Made by a program: the position numbers and the translations under genes. Of a stretch of 64,000 nucleotides of DNA, positions 1 through 7,899 are shown piece by piece; position 1 is the stretch's first letter; every line of letters starts with the position of its first letter. This DNA comes from Schaalia vaccimaxillae DSM 15804 (lineage in GTDB: Bacteria; Actinomycetota; Actinomycetes; Actinomycetales; Actinomycetaceae): contig NZ_ATUX01000007.1 of NCBI RefSeq assembly GCF_000420425.1, positions 248,001-312,000 of the forward strand. The letters are read 5' to 3'. Below the pieces are notes generated by a model. It did no database searches. It saw nothing but the letters and a program-made list of their open reading frames with translations, and had not been told where the DNA came from.

Positions 1-210
1 CATGGGAGAGGTTCACAGGTTCAGATTCCTGCGTCCGATGGTCAGCTCGGCATTTTGCCGGGTCGTCAACCCTTGCTGACAACATTGGGGGAAGGCAAGG
101 TCATTGTGATCACGGCGTCTGGCCCGGTTTCTTTCGAGGTCGAGGGCGGGTTTGCCTCCATTGATTCCGATTTCGTGACCGTCGTCGCAGATCACGCTAC
201 AGTTCTCTAG
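1..210 (+). CDS. atpC: ATP synthase F1 epsilon subunit, C-terminal part (5' end outside window)
   Basis: Reading frame 1 is open from the left edge to a TAG at 208-210. It reads as the beta-sandwich part of the epsilon subunit, with a 'DGQLGILPGRQPLLT' stretch followed by 'FEVEGGFASI', the classic epsilon-subunit pattern. Epsilon belongs to the central stalk of the F1Fo ATP synthase at the cytoplasmic face of the membrane and couples rotation to catalysis. The chain ends about 25 residues after 'EGGFASI', so this is the short actinobacterial form without the full C-terminal helical hairpin. The following DUF2550 gene and nucS are its usual neighbours in actinobacteria. The start and about the first 20 residues lie outside the window. 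Confidence 0.9.
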   Translation, partial: HGRGSQVQIPASDGQLGILPGRQPLLTTLGEGKVIVITASGPVSFEVEGGFASIDSDFVTVVADHATVL

Positions 211-216
211 TAAGGC

Positions 217-241
217 GCCCCGCCCGGGACCCGGGCGGGGC
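217..241 (+). terminator. Stem-loop at the end of the atp operon
   Basis: A perfect 12-bp inverted repeat (GCCCCGCCCGGG / CCCGGGCGGGGC) with a one-base centre starts 6 bases after the atpC stop. It is all G and C, so it would form a very stable hairpin. No run of T follows, so it is either a U-less actinobacterial terminator or an attenuator. The next gene starts 31 bases later. Confidence 0.7.
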
Positions 242-272
242 TCAAACTTCACAGCGGCTGGAGGTCAAGGGC

Positions 273-680
273 ATGGGAGGCGTCCTGAGTTTCATGGTGT
301 GGGCCCTCGTCGCCCTCGTCATTATCGGCGTGCTGGGCTGGGCGTATATTAATCTGCGAGCCCGTAAACTCACCGATCAGGTGGGTTCTTTCCGCTGCTG
401 GTCACGTCCCGATACTCTCTCAGGCTGGACTTCTGGCATAGGCATGTACGGCCTAGACACCCTGAGTTGGTACCGACTCGTCGACCTTTCTTATAAGCCC
501 GTTTACACGTTGCCGCGCAGAGGCTTGGAGATCTCAACGCCCATCCAACATTCCTCTGACGGAACGGTTGTTGAAATCCGTATCAAATACCAAGAACGTC
601 GCTATGAGTTGGCTGTCGCTCGAGAAACCTACTCTGGTTTGGTGTCATGGATTGAGTCGGGTCCGCCGCACGTCGTCTAA
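273..680 (+). CDS. DUF2550 family membrane-anchored protein
   Basis: 135-residue protein with one N-terminal membrane helix (about residues 5-27), then a basic juxtamembrane stretch 'NLRARKL' and a soluble domain rich in beta strands. Sequence and position directly after atpC match the DUF2550 family, found in nearly all actinobacteria between atpC and nucS. Its function is not known. The helix followed by positive residues predicts an outside N terminus and a cytoplasmic domain. The ATG at 273 follows a purine-rich 'ctggaggtcaag' ribosome site. The nucS gene starts 24 bases after its stop, so the two are probably cotranscribed. Confidence 0.8.
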   Translation: MGGVLSFMVWALVALVIIGVLGWAYINLRARKLTDQVGSFRCWSRPDTLSGWTSGIGMYGLDTLSWYRLVDLSYKPVYTLPRRGLEISTPIQHSSDGTVVEIRIKYQERRYELAVARETYSGLVSWIESGPPHVV

Positions 681-704
681 CACGATCCTGATAGGCTCCC
701 ATCC

Positions 705-1403
705 GTGCGAGTCATCATTGCCACCTGTACCGTCGATTATTCCGGCCGTCTTTCAGCTCACCTGGATCCTGCCAAACGCGTCATTATGATGAAGGCGGAT
801 GGCTCCGTTCTCATTCACTCTGACGGCGGCTCCTATAAACCTCTCAATTGGATGAACGCTCCGTGCACCGTCACAGTTGAAGAACCAGCGGAGAGCGAAG
901 AGTTCGACGGCGTCACTCAAGTGTGGACTGTCCAAGCTGACAAGACCGATGATCGTTTGGTCATTCGTATTCACGAGGTCGCATCCGATGTGACCGAGGA
1001 TCTGGGGGTGGATCCAGGGCTGGTCAAAGATGGTGTTGAAACCCATCTCCAAGAGCTGCTAGCTGAGCAGGTCCCTCAGGTCCTAGGCGACGGATGGGAA
1101 CTTGTCCGGCGCGAATATCCAACCCCCGTGGGCCCCGTAGACCTTATGGTCCGTTCACCGCAAGGCCTGCCGGTAGCTATCGAAGTCAAACGTCGTGGTG
1201 GTATTGATGGCGTAGAGCAGCTCACGCGCTACCTGTCGCTTCTTGGTCGTGACCCGCTCCTCGAGGGCATTACAGGTATTTTTGCTGCTCAAGAAATCTC
1301 TAAACAGGCTCGCACCCTAGCCGAAGATCGCGGAATCGTCTGCCGCGTCCTCGACTACGATGCCATGCGAGGCTTTGACGATCCTGAGTCGCGACTCTTC
1401 TGA
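705..1403 (+). CDS. nucS: Mismatch-specific endonuclease NucS (EndoMS)
   Basis: 232 residues, starting with a GTG. NucS makes a double-strand cut at G-T, G-G and T-T mismatches and provides non-canonical mismatch repair in actinobacteria and archaea that lack MutS/MutL. The N-terminal dimerisation domain (about 1-110) precedes a RecB-like nuclease domain. The catalytic set is visible as D146 (GPVDLM), E160 and K162 (AIEVKRR), with Q172 and Y176 after it. The extreme C terminus is 'SRLF', which fits the beta-clamp-binding tip known in this family. All metal ligands are present, so the enzyme should be active. It lies just before an AlkZ-like glycosylase gene, with 3 bases between them. Confidence 0.93.
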   Translation: MRVIIATCTVDYSGRLSAHLDPAKRVIMMKADGSVLIHSDGGSYKPLNWMNAPCTVTVEEPAESEEFDGVTQVWTVQADKTDDRLVIRIHEVASDVTEDLGVDPGLVKDGVETHLQELLAEQVPQVLGDGWELVRREYPTPVGPVDLMVRSPQGLPVAIEVKRRGGIDGVEQLTRYLSLLGRDPLLEGITGIFAAQEISKQARTLAEDRGIVCRVLDYDAMRGFDDPESRLF

Positions 1404-1406
1404 GAT

Positions 1407-2630
1407 ATGGCTACGCCCAACACCCTGCCTCGGGATATCTCGCTGCTCAGAATTGCCGCTCAGGGACTGATCCTGGCGACTCGTGCCGACAGCGCGCTCC
1501 AGGCCGTTGACAGCCTCTTAGCTATTCAAGGACAACAACCCAGCGCCATTGCCCACGCGATCCTGGCGAGGAGTCCGGGGCGCAAGTCTGATGTAGTGGC
1601 GGCTTTTAACAGATATGAATTGGTTAGATCGTGGCCAATGCGCGGCACCATTCATGTCACTTCTGCGGCCGATCACCACTGGTTACGCACATCGTTGCGG
1701 CATCGCTACTCATCGTGGATTGACGCAACTCGGCGAGCGGGGACAACCGACGACCTCGTTCAACGTGGCGCAGACATTGCCTTGGAACTGATCACCTCCC
1801 GTGGCCCCATCAGTCGCAGTGAGCTCGTCAATGCGTGGGATGCCAACGGTCTCTTCTCCTGCGCGCCGCAGTGGATTCAGGCGGGTGAACGTCCCAAAGG
1901 TGGTCAACGCGACCAGGGTGTGAACCCACGCCACCTCATCATGCGATTGCACCTCGACGGTGTTTTAGCGCAGGGGCCAGTGCGTGCAGGAGAGCACCTT
2001 TTCTTCGACGCTTCCATCCTGCCTCAACCCTCAAGGGGAGTAGACGATGGGGTAGGAGTGGCGAGGGGCCAGGAAGGGCACCGCAGTGCGCTTGCTGAAA
2101 TTGCTAGACGCTACGCCTTGGGTCATGGGCCTATTGACGCTCGCGATCTGGCTCGCTGGACCGGATTGACGCTAACTGCGAGCCGAGATGCTCTCGAAAA
2201 CGCCGCTGAGATGGGGCAGATTGACAACGAAGTCCCAGTGGTCAGGCTTTGCGTCCAGAAGCACGGTCGCCGCCGCCTCATTCCCTATAAGTCGGGCTCG
2301 TCATCTGACCGTATCCTCTACGCCCGTGCTGACTGGGAAGCCCTCCTCTCACATCGACGTAGCGCGTCTGCCCCTTTATTCCTCGGGGCTTTTGATGAAC
2401 TCCATGTAGGTTACGCGGATCGGACATGTTTAACGGACGAAGCCGGAGAAGCGCTGATCTGTCCGGCCAAAAATGGAATGTTTCGTCCCCTTCTCATTGA
2501 AGGCGGACGTTTGGTGGCTGTGCGCCCACCTACTCAAGGGATCATCGCGGTACAGGCGTCCCCCTCGTCGCATTTAATAGCGTCGCTTGAGCGCAAGATC
2601 GATCAAATGGAGCAACGACTAGCGTCGTGA
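1407..2630 (+). CDS. Winged-helix DNA glycosylase-like protein, AlkZ/YcaQ (HTH_42) family
   Basis: 407 residues. The N-terminal part reads as the tandem winged-helix fold of the HTH_42 family (known members: AlkZ of Streptomyces and YcaQ/AlkX of E. coli), which excise bulky or crosslinked bases. The catalytic QxQ motif of AlkZ appears as Q41-G42-Q43 in 'AIQGQQPSA', and the 'WPMRGTIH' segment near residue 75 is also typical. The ATG at 1407 comes three bases after the nucS stop, so the pair is translationally close, which suggests a DNA-repair operon. Its substrate cannot be told from sequence; many actinobacteria carry such genes outside antibiotic clusters. A role in alkylation or crosslink repair is inference. 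Confidence 0.75.
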   Translation: MATPNTLPRDISLLRIAAQGLILATRADSALQAVDSLLAIQGQQPSAIAHAILARSPGRKSDVVAAFNRYELVRSWPMRGTIHVTSAADHHWLRTSLRHRYSSWIDATRRAGTTDDLVQRGADIALELITSRGPISRSELVNAWDANGLFSCAPQWIQAGERPKGGQRDQGVNPRHLIMRLHLDGVLAQGPVRAGEHLFFDASILPQPSRGVDDGVGVARGQEGHRSALAEIARRYALGHGPIDARDLARWTGLTLTASRDALENAAEMGQIDNEVPVVRLCVQKHGRRRLIPYKSGSSSDRILYARADWEALLSHRRSASAPLFLGAFDELHVGYADRTCLTDEAGEALICPAKNGMFRPLLIEGGRLVAVRPPTQGIIAVQASPSSHLIASLERKIDQMEQRLAS

Positions 2631-2668
2631 CGGACTATAAGCGGATCGCCCAGTGGCACAATAAGCCT

Positions 2669-3892
2669 ATGACTACACAACGAGTGCTCCTGCGCGGACG
2701 CCTTGTACTGAGCGACCGTATTATCCAAGACGGTGTCCTGGTCATCGAAGGCGAAGAAATCACGCGTGTGATCGATGCTGACGAACCGACGCAGCTGAGC
2801 CAAGACGACCGCAGTATTGTGGCCAGCGTGACCGGCAGCGATAAGACTTATCTGCCCGGTTTGGTTGATGTTCACTGTCACGGTGGTGGGGGAGAGTCCT
2901 TTCCTAACGCTGTGACCGAAGAACAAGCGATGACTGCAGTTCTAGAACACCGTCGCCACGGCACAACCTCATTGGTGGCCTCATGCGTGACCGCTTGTGC
3001 CGACGATCTGCGCGCGAGGGCCGCAACCTTGGCCGCACTGTCGCAGGCCGGCGAACTTGCGGGCATCCACTTTGAGGGTCCGTTTGTCTCCCATGAACGC
3101 TGCGGAGCCCAGGATCCGGCCCACATTATTGATCCTGACGCGGATCTGACGCGCGAATTGCTCGACATTTGTGGTGGGCACTGTCTGTCAATGACGGTTG
3201 CGCAAGAAAAACCTGGTGCCTACGGGCCCGATTCTGTTGCCGAAGCCCTGATTGATGGTGGAGCTATTCCTTCGTGGGGCCACACCGATTCTGGGGCTGT
3301 GCCAGCGCGTGAAGCAATCCAGTATTCCCTTGAGAGACATCGTGATTCCGGCTCTGTTCGTGCAACCGCATCCACGATCACTCATCTTTTTAACGGCATG
3401 CGTCCTCTTCACCATCGCGATACCGGACCTATTGGAGAGTTCCTGGCTGCGGCTGCCCGTAACCACACTATTGTTGAGGTGATTTGCGACGGCATCCATG
3501 TTGATCCAAGTTTGGTCCGCGACGTGTATGAGATCGCGGGCCGCGATCAAACGGTGTTCGTGACTGATGCAATGGCTGCCGCTGGCATGGCGGATGGGGA
3601 TTATGTGTTGGGCCCCCAAGAAGTCACTGTGCTAGATGGGGTGGCCCGGCTGACTCAGGGCGGTGCTATTGCAGGTGGCACCGCGCATCTGCTGGATTGT
3701 GTGCGTGTGGCGGTCCAGCAAGCGCAGATCCCTTTGGTTGACGCTGTCTACATGGCTAGCGTGCAGGGGGCGAAGATCTTGGGAGATACGAGTATCGGTC
3801 GTCTGTGCGAGGGCGTGCGGGCCGATATTGTCGAGGTCGATGGGGACTTGCGGCCCGTACGAGTGTGGCGGCGAGGAAGGCCGGTCGACTGA
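2669..3892 (+). CDS. nagA: N-acetylglucosamine-6-phosphate deacetylase
   Basis: Amidohydrolase-fold enzyme that removes acetate from GlcNAc-6-phosphate in amino-sugar catabolism and cell-wall recycling. Seen: the metal-binding HxH (H69 and H71 in 'DVHCHGGG'), 'HFEGPF' with the metal-ligand glutamate, 'WGHTDSGA', 'HLFNGM' and the catalytic aspartate in 'VTDAMAAAG'. All match NagA. An in-frame GTG at 2627 overlaps the preceding gene by 4 bases and would add 14 residues; I prefer the ATG at 2669 because the family's beta-strand start (VLLRGRLVL) follows at once. Neither start has a strong ribosome site. No nagB, nagE or NagR/DasR site is seen next to it. Confidence 0.9.
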   Translation: MTTQRVLLRGRLVLSDRIIQDGVLVIEGEEITRVIDADEPTQLSQDDRSIVASVTGSDKTYLPGLVDVHCHGGGGESFPNAVTEEQAMTAVLEHRRHGTTSLVASCVTACADDLRARAATLAALSQAGELAGIHFEGPFVSHERCGAQDPAHIIDPDADLTRELLDICGGHCLSMTVAQEKPGAYGPDSVAEALIDGGAIPSWGHTDSGAVPAREAIQYSLERHRDSGSVRATASTITHLFNGMRPLHHRDTGPIGEFLAAAARNHTIVEVICDGIHVDPSLVRDVYEIAGRDQTVFVTDAMAAAGMADGDYVLGPQEVTVLDGVARLTQGGAIAGGTAHLLDCVRVAVQQAQIPLVDAVYMASVQGAKILGDTSIGRLCEGVRADIVEVDGDLRPVRVWRRGRPVD

Positions 3893-4188
3893 TGGCTCGT
3901 CGCTCGTCAAAGAGGCCGTGGTCAGCTAGCCATCGGCCCTTGGACTTGACGTCACTTCACTCGATGCCACATTCGGAAATCGGACCGGATGGTTTTGATT
4001 ATCAGGTGCAACATCTCGCTAATTCGGCGAAGCCCTACGTTTGCCCGGGATGTTTGCGTCAGATTCCGCAGGGGAGCGCGCATGTGGTCGCATGGCCTGA
4101 AGAAGCCCCTTATGGCATGCCGCAGGGTGTTGAGGGCCGTCGGCACTGGCATTCAGATTGTTGGCGTCGGGGCTTGCGTCCGAATTGA
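3892..4188 (+). CDS. Small conserved actinobacterial protein with a Cys/His zinc-ligand set
   Basis: 98 residues. The ATG overlaps the nagA stop by one base (ATGA). The N terminus is basic (MARRSSKR) and followed by 'RPLDL', the pattern of a small actinobacterial protein usually annotated as hypothetical or 'ATP/GTP-binding', which has no visible P-loop. A 'CPGC' pair near residue 46 and 'RRHWHSDCW' near residue 85 would give two to three Cys plus His ligands, so a small zinc site is likely. The middle 'GSAHVVAWPEE' segment is also conserved in the homologs I recall. Function is unknown; nucleic-acid binding is possible but not shown. Confidence 0.7.
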   Translation: MARRSSKRPWSASHRPLDLTSLHSMPHSEIGPDGFDYQVQHLANSAKPYVCPGCLRQIPQGSAHVVAWPEEAPYGMPQGVEGRRHWHSDCWRRGLRPN

Positions 4189-4315
4189 TGCTTCCTTTGT
4201 GTTTTCCCTGTGAATTGCATGTGATGCGTCACGGACTTGTGCTGGGAGATGCCGAGTACCTATCCGACACCGTATCGTTGAAAAATCTATGCATCCGAAA
4301 GAGGAGTGGACACTA

Positions 4316-5821
4316 GTGGAGCGCATCAAGCACTTCTACGCATCGGCGGTGGCCGCGGTGATTGCTTTGATTCTCGTCATTGTGGGAATTCTTGCTGTCA
4401 CCGTCTTCAAGCCTGCGCAGGAACAGAGTTCGTCTGTCGTGCCCGCTACCGACATTGTGATGACTCGCGATGGCGTACTGCCACTTCTGGGAGACAAAGT
4501 ACAGGTGAGTGCTTCTTCGGCTTCCGGGGCAGATGTTGTCGTTATCTTGGGAACCAGCTCCGATGTTGCTGGGTGGGTGGGTGCTGACGCACACACCGAG
4601 GTCATTGGGATTGAGTCAGACCGCGAGAAGCTTAAAGTCGAAGAACGCGAGGAGGTCACTGCTCAGTCAGGTGCCCGAGCCCAGTCCGGCGACATCTCCC
4701 AATCGGGCGATGCCTCCCAATCTGGCTCCGACAATCAATCTGGTGCGCAGTCCTCATCGCAGTCTGGCGAGCAGACTCAGTCAGGGGAGCAAGCCCAGTC
4801 TGGTTCAGCGTCGAAAACAGATCCTCAGGCCTTGGCTCTGCTTGAACAGATTGAAAAGTCCGATATGTGGTTGGACCAGGCGTCGGGACAAGGCACCGCC
4901 TCGTTATCGATCGCGCAGATCCCGACTGGCCGCTCGGTAATGGCCGTGTCGGCTGCTGGTAGTGACGATTTGACTCTCACGCTGACTTGGAAGGTCCATC
5001 GCGCAAATACTCTTGCCATTGTCTCTTTCCTCTTTGCTGCTATTTTCCTTTTGGCCGCAGGTGTTCTCTTCCTGCCGAAGTGGAAGAGCATGCGAGATCG
5101 CGAGAAGCGCGCACAGCGTGTGGCACAACGCCAGGGCGCAGACATTACGGATACAACATCGATCAATACGGCTGAAGTTGCGGCCATGGCTGAAAAGGAA
5201 CGTCTCGACAAACTTGGCGAGACCAGCCCCGACGTTCTTGGTGTTGATGCCGTCTCATCGCACGATCACTTATCTGTCGTTGATGACGAGTCGAAAGACC
5301 AATCGGAAGACTTCGAACATTCCATTCAGTCCGATGCTCAGCTGCAGGTGGATTCAGGCTTTGACGAGGATGACGTGAATGTCCTTGGCGATGCTCAGCC
5401 CGACCATGAGGCCGAGCAAGATGTTGAGGGCGAGCAGGCAGACGAAAGTGATCCTGCCCCTGTGCTCCTTGTTGAGCAGGCCGAGCCAGTTGTGCGTGGC
5501 AGGCATGGGTCTACAGATGGTCCAATCGATGAGGATCCACCCGAGAAGGTTCCCACCGACACGGGGATCATCGATCTGTCTGCCATTCGTCCAGGTGCAG
5601 TTCTGCCGAGCCGGCGTGCCCTGCGTGAAGCTCGCGAAAAGGGTGAGCACAAGATCGTCATTGACGGCCATGAGTTTGATACCGGCATTATTCCTGTCGT
5701 CAAGGCGGACGAAGATGTCGAGCCAGCCAACCAAGAGCATGCGTCCGATGAAAAATCCTCAGGAAGCGGATGGAAGTCTTTAATGACTAACTGGAAGAAC
5801 CGCACACAGAAGGAGGACTGA
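4316..5821 (+). CDS. Membrane protein with Gln-Ser-Gly repeats and long acidic cytoplasmic tail
   Basis: 501 residues from a GTG that has GAGGAG 9 bases upstream; an in-frame ATG at 4289 has no such site. Layout: membrane helix near residues 10-32; an extracytoplasmic region including a roughly 50-residue stretch with about ten QSG repeats (4650-4810), rich in Q, S and G and surely disordered; a second membrane helix near 228-250; then about 250 acidic residues (many D, E, Q), predicted cytoplasmic. The mixture suggests a sensor or scaffold across the membrane, but I do not recognise a family. The stop overlaps the ATG of the lipoprotein gene (TGATG), so the two products are probably made together. 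Confidence 0.65.
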   Translation: MERIKHFYASAVAAVIALILVIVGILAVTVFKPAQEQSSSVVPATDIVMTRDGVLPLLGDKVQVSASSASGADVVVILGTSSDVAGWVGADAHTEVIGIESDREKLKVEEREEVTAQSGARAQSGDISQSGDASQSGSDNQSGAQSSSQSGEQTQSGEQAQSGSASKTDPQALALLEQIEKSDMWLDQASGQGTASLSIAQIPTGRSVMAVSAAGSDDLTLTLTWKVHRANTLAIVSFLFAAIFLLAAGVLFLPKWKSMRDREKRAQRVAQRQGADITDTTSINTAEVAAMAEKERLDKLGETSPDVLGVDAVSSHDHLSVVDDESKDQSEDFEHSIQSDAQLQVDSGFDEDDVNVLGDAQPDHEAEQDVEGEQADESDPAPVLLVEQAEPVVRGRHGSTDGPIDEDPPEKVPTDTGIIDLSAIRPGAVLPSRRALREAREKGEHKIVIDGHEFDTGIIPVVKADEDVEPANQEHASDEKSSGSGWKSLMTNWKNRTQKED

Positions 5822-6834
5822 TGATTCACAGGCGCCTCATCGCAATCGCAGCAGTGTCTATTCTTGCCTGTGCGGGCTGTAACGCAGGGGATCTTGTGGT
5901 CCCACCGTCCCAAATGACACCTCAATCGGGCAGCTCCGAAGCCAATCTTGATAATGAACGCATCAGCGCAGTTTTATCTGAAACAGAACAGGTTTTGGTC
6001 GAAGCTGATGAACAAAAGGATGCGTCGATTTTGGCTGGGCGCGTCGATGAGGCAGCGCTTCGCGTCAGAACAGCCCAATACGCGTACTCAAATGCCTCCG
6101 GTGATAGCGTTGAGCCCCTCGATCTGACTCCACAGACTGTGGCCATCACCAATTCATCATCCTGGCCACGTGCGATCTTTAATATCAGCGAGAGTGGATC
6201 CTCCCAGCTTCCCGTCGTTCAAATCCTCGTCCAAGACGACGCACGCTCCGAATACCGTCTGACGAATTGGGCAAGGTTACTTGGATCTACGCAGCTCACC
6301 TTGGCCCCAGCAGAATCAGGATCATCGTATGTGGGCGGCAATGCCAGCGGCTTTGTCATGACTCCTGATGAGGCAGTTGTTCGCTACATCGAGATGCTGA
6401 ACTCTGGTTCCCCCGATTCGCAGACTTTCACCAGCGACGAGTTCACCACCAACTACTTCGAGACCACCTCCAAACTCAATAAGAGCGTTGAAGCTGCGGG
6501 CAAGGTCAGCGCCGCCGCCCAAGAAACCGAATACCCTGTCTCGGGTATCCTCACTAAGGATGGGTCCGCCCTCGTCGCTGCGAATCTGACCTACACGCTG
6601 ACCTACGAACGAACCGTGGCAGGGTCTACTATGCGTCTTGGCGGCCAAACCGCAGTTCTGAACTCAGGTGATGATGACACTGTTGCCGGCAAAGCAACTG
6701 CAACCTATGTCGCAACGATCCTCATGAGGATTCCTTCAGCTCAAGCTGGTGGCCAGATTCAAATCGTTGGAGCTGACAGATTCATCGAATCAGTATCCCT
6801 TGACGGCTCATCCAACCCCGACCAGCAGGGGTGA
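5821..6834 (+). CDS. Predicted lipoprotein, unknown function
   Basis: 337 residues. The N terminus has two arginines, a hydrophobic stretch and 'ACAGC' with a cysteine near residue 20, a plausible lipobox although position -3 is Cys rather than Leu. The mature part is rich in Ser, Thr, Ala and Glu, with no motif I recognise; a region around 180-220 ('DEAVVRYIEMLNSG') resembles the NTF2-like folds seen in secreted actinobacterial proteins, but this is weak. The ATG overlaps the stop of the QSG membrane protein by one base, which points to a functional pair: an outer-face lipoprotein and a membrane partner. Confidence 0.65.
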   Translation: MIHRRLIAIAAVSILACAGCNAGDLVVPPSQMTPQSGSSEANLDNERISAVLSETEQVLVEADEQKDASILAGRVDEAALRVRTAQYAYSNASGDSVEPLDLTPQTVAITNSSSWPRAIFNISESGSSQLPVVQILVQDDARSEYRLTNWARLLGSTQLTLAPAESGSSYVGGNASGFVMTPDEAVVRYIEMLNSGSPDSQTFTSDEFTTNYFETTSKLNKSVEAAGKVSAAAQETEYPVSGILTKDGSALVAANLTYTLTYERTVAGSTMRLGGQTAVLNSGDDDTVAGKATATYVATILMRIPSAQAGGQIQIVGADRFIESVSLDGSSNPDQQG

Positions 6835-6896
6835 GGCTGCACGGGCCGGATGCCGACCTCGAACGGATCCATAATTGAGCTTCCAGTGGAAGGTGG

Positions 6897-7799
6897 ATGA
6901 CTTTAATGAATACGAACACGCCTGAAACAATGCCTGCCGACTCCCACGGAGCCGTCGATCTATCCGGGCGGGCAGAGCCACCTGTCGATGGTGATACTGC
7001 GACGCAGACGGATCACGGTGGAGTTGGCTTAGAGGTTCCTCTGATTGCTTCGGCGACGGATGAAACTTTCCAAGACGTTATGGCAGCGTCACAAACGGTT
7101 CCTGTCATCGTCGCACTGTGGTCGGGCAGGTCCTTAGAGTCCAAGCCCGCTCTGGCGGCGTTTGAAGAATCCGCCCGAGAGGCTGCGGGAGCATTCCAGC
7201 TTGTCGAAATCGATATTGATCAGGCTCCCCAGATTGCTCAGGCTTTCCAAGTGCAGGCTGTTCCGGCCTTCGTCGCTTTAATTGGTGGACGACCGGTGCC
7301 TCTCTTCCAAGGTGCTGCCTCAAAGGAACAGATCCGGCCGGTGATCGATCAGCTGCTCGAGGCTGCCGCACAGATGGGTGTCACGGGACGCGTTGCCGTG
7401 ACTCAAGAGCAAACAGCCCCACCGACTCCTGCCGAGCACGAGGCTCCGTTGGCAGCTGAAGAAGCAGGGGATTTGGATCTGGCCATCTCGGGTTGGGAAC
7501 GAGTCATTGAGCTCAATCCTCGTGACGATGCCGCTAAGTCTCATTTAGCTCGCGTTCGGCTGCTTGCCCGATCGGCCAGCGCAGATGGTGACGACCCTGC
7601 AGATCGCGCGGACGCGCTTTTCGCCTCCGGTGATGCTCAAGGAGCCTTTGATCTACTTCTGGGGATCTTGGAATCCGAAACGGATGAGGACAGGCGTAAC
7701 AGCGCGCGTTTGCGCCTACTTGACCTCTTCCGCGTGGCTGGATCCACTCCTGAAGTCAAAGCTGCCCGTATGCGTTTGGCAACCATGCTTTTGGTGTGA
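6897..7799 (+). CDS. Thioredoxin-fold/TPR protein, YbbN (CnoX) like co-chaperone
   Basis: 300 residues. After about 60 disordered residues comes a thioredoxin-like domain (about 60-160: 'VPVIVALWSGRSLES', 'EIDIDQAPQIAQAFQVQAVPAFV'), then TPR-like helices (about 175-300). This is the layout of YbbN/CnoX, a holdase that passes clients to GroEL or DnaK. The active-site CxxC is replaced by 'SGRS', so it cannot act as a disulfide reductase. The preceding lipoprotein gene ends 62 bases earlier, so it may share the operon. It ends at a strong bidirectional terminator. Family assignment is good; chaperone activity is inferred. Confidence 0.75.
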   Translation: MTLMNTNTPETMPADSHGAVDLSGRAEPPVDGDTATQTDHGGVGLEVPLIASATDETFQDVMAASQTVPVIVALWSGRSLESKPALAAFEESAREAAGAFQLVEIDIDQAPQIAQAFQVQAVPAFVALIGGRPVPLFQGAASKEQIRPVIDQLLEAAAQMGVTGRVAVTQEQTAPPTPAEHEAPLAAEEAGDLDLAISGWERVIELNPRDDAAKSHLARVRLLARSASADGDDPADRADALFASGDAQGAFDLLLGILESETDEDRRNSARLRLLDLFRVAGSTPEVKAARMRLATMLLV

Positions 7800-7858
7800 A
7801 ACCAGGAAATGAGGCTGGGGATCTGGCCAGGTCGCATCTCTCAGCGTATTGAAACAGA

Positions 7859-7897
7859 GGTGGCCTTGACCCAACGGGTCAAGGCCACCGATCTTTT
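7859..7897. terminator. Bidirectional intrinsic terminator between converging genes
   Basis: A perfect 14-bp stem (GGTGGCCTTGACCC / GGGTCAAGGCCACC) with loop AAC, followed on the plus strand by 'gatctttt'. It lies between the YbbN-like gene (+) and glgB (-), which end 60 bases before it and 3 bases after it respectively, so it can stop transcription from both sides. Confidence 0.85.
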
Positions 7898-7899
7898 AG

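Noticed and set aside
3805-3891. Upstream extension of the small zinc-ligand protein
   Set aside because: It overlaps nagA out of frame; the ATG overlapping the nagA stop is more natural.
4224-4238. CRP/GlxR-like site (TGTGATGCGTCACG) before the QSG membrane protein
   Set aside because: The spacer between the half sites is 4 bases instead of 6, so it does not fit the consensus.
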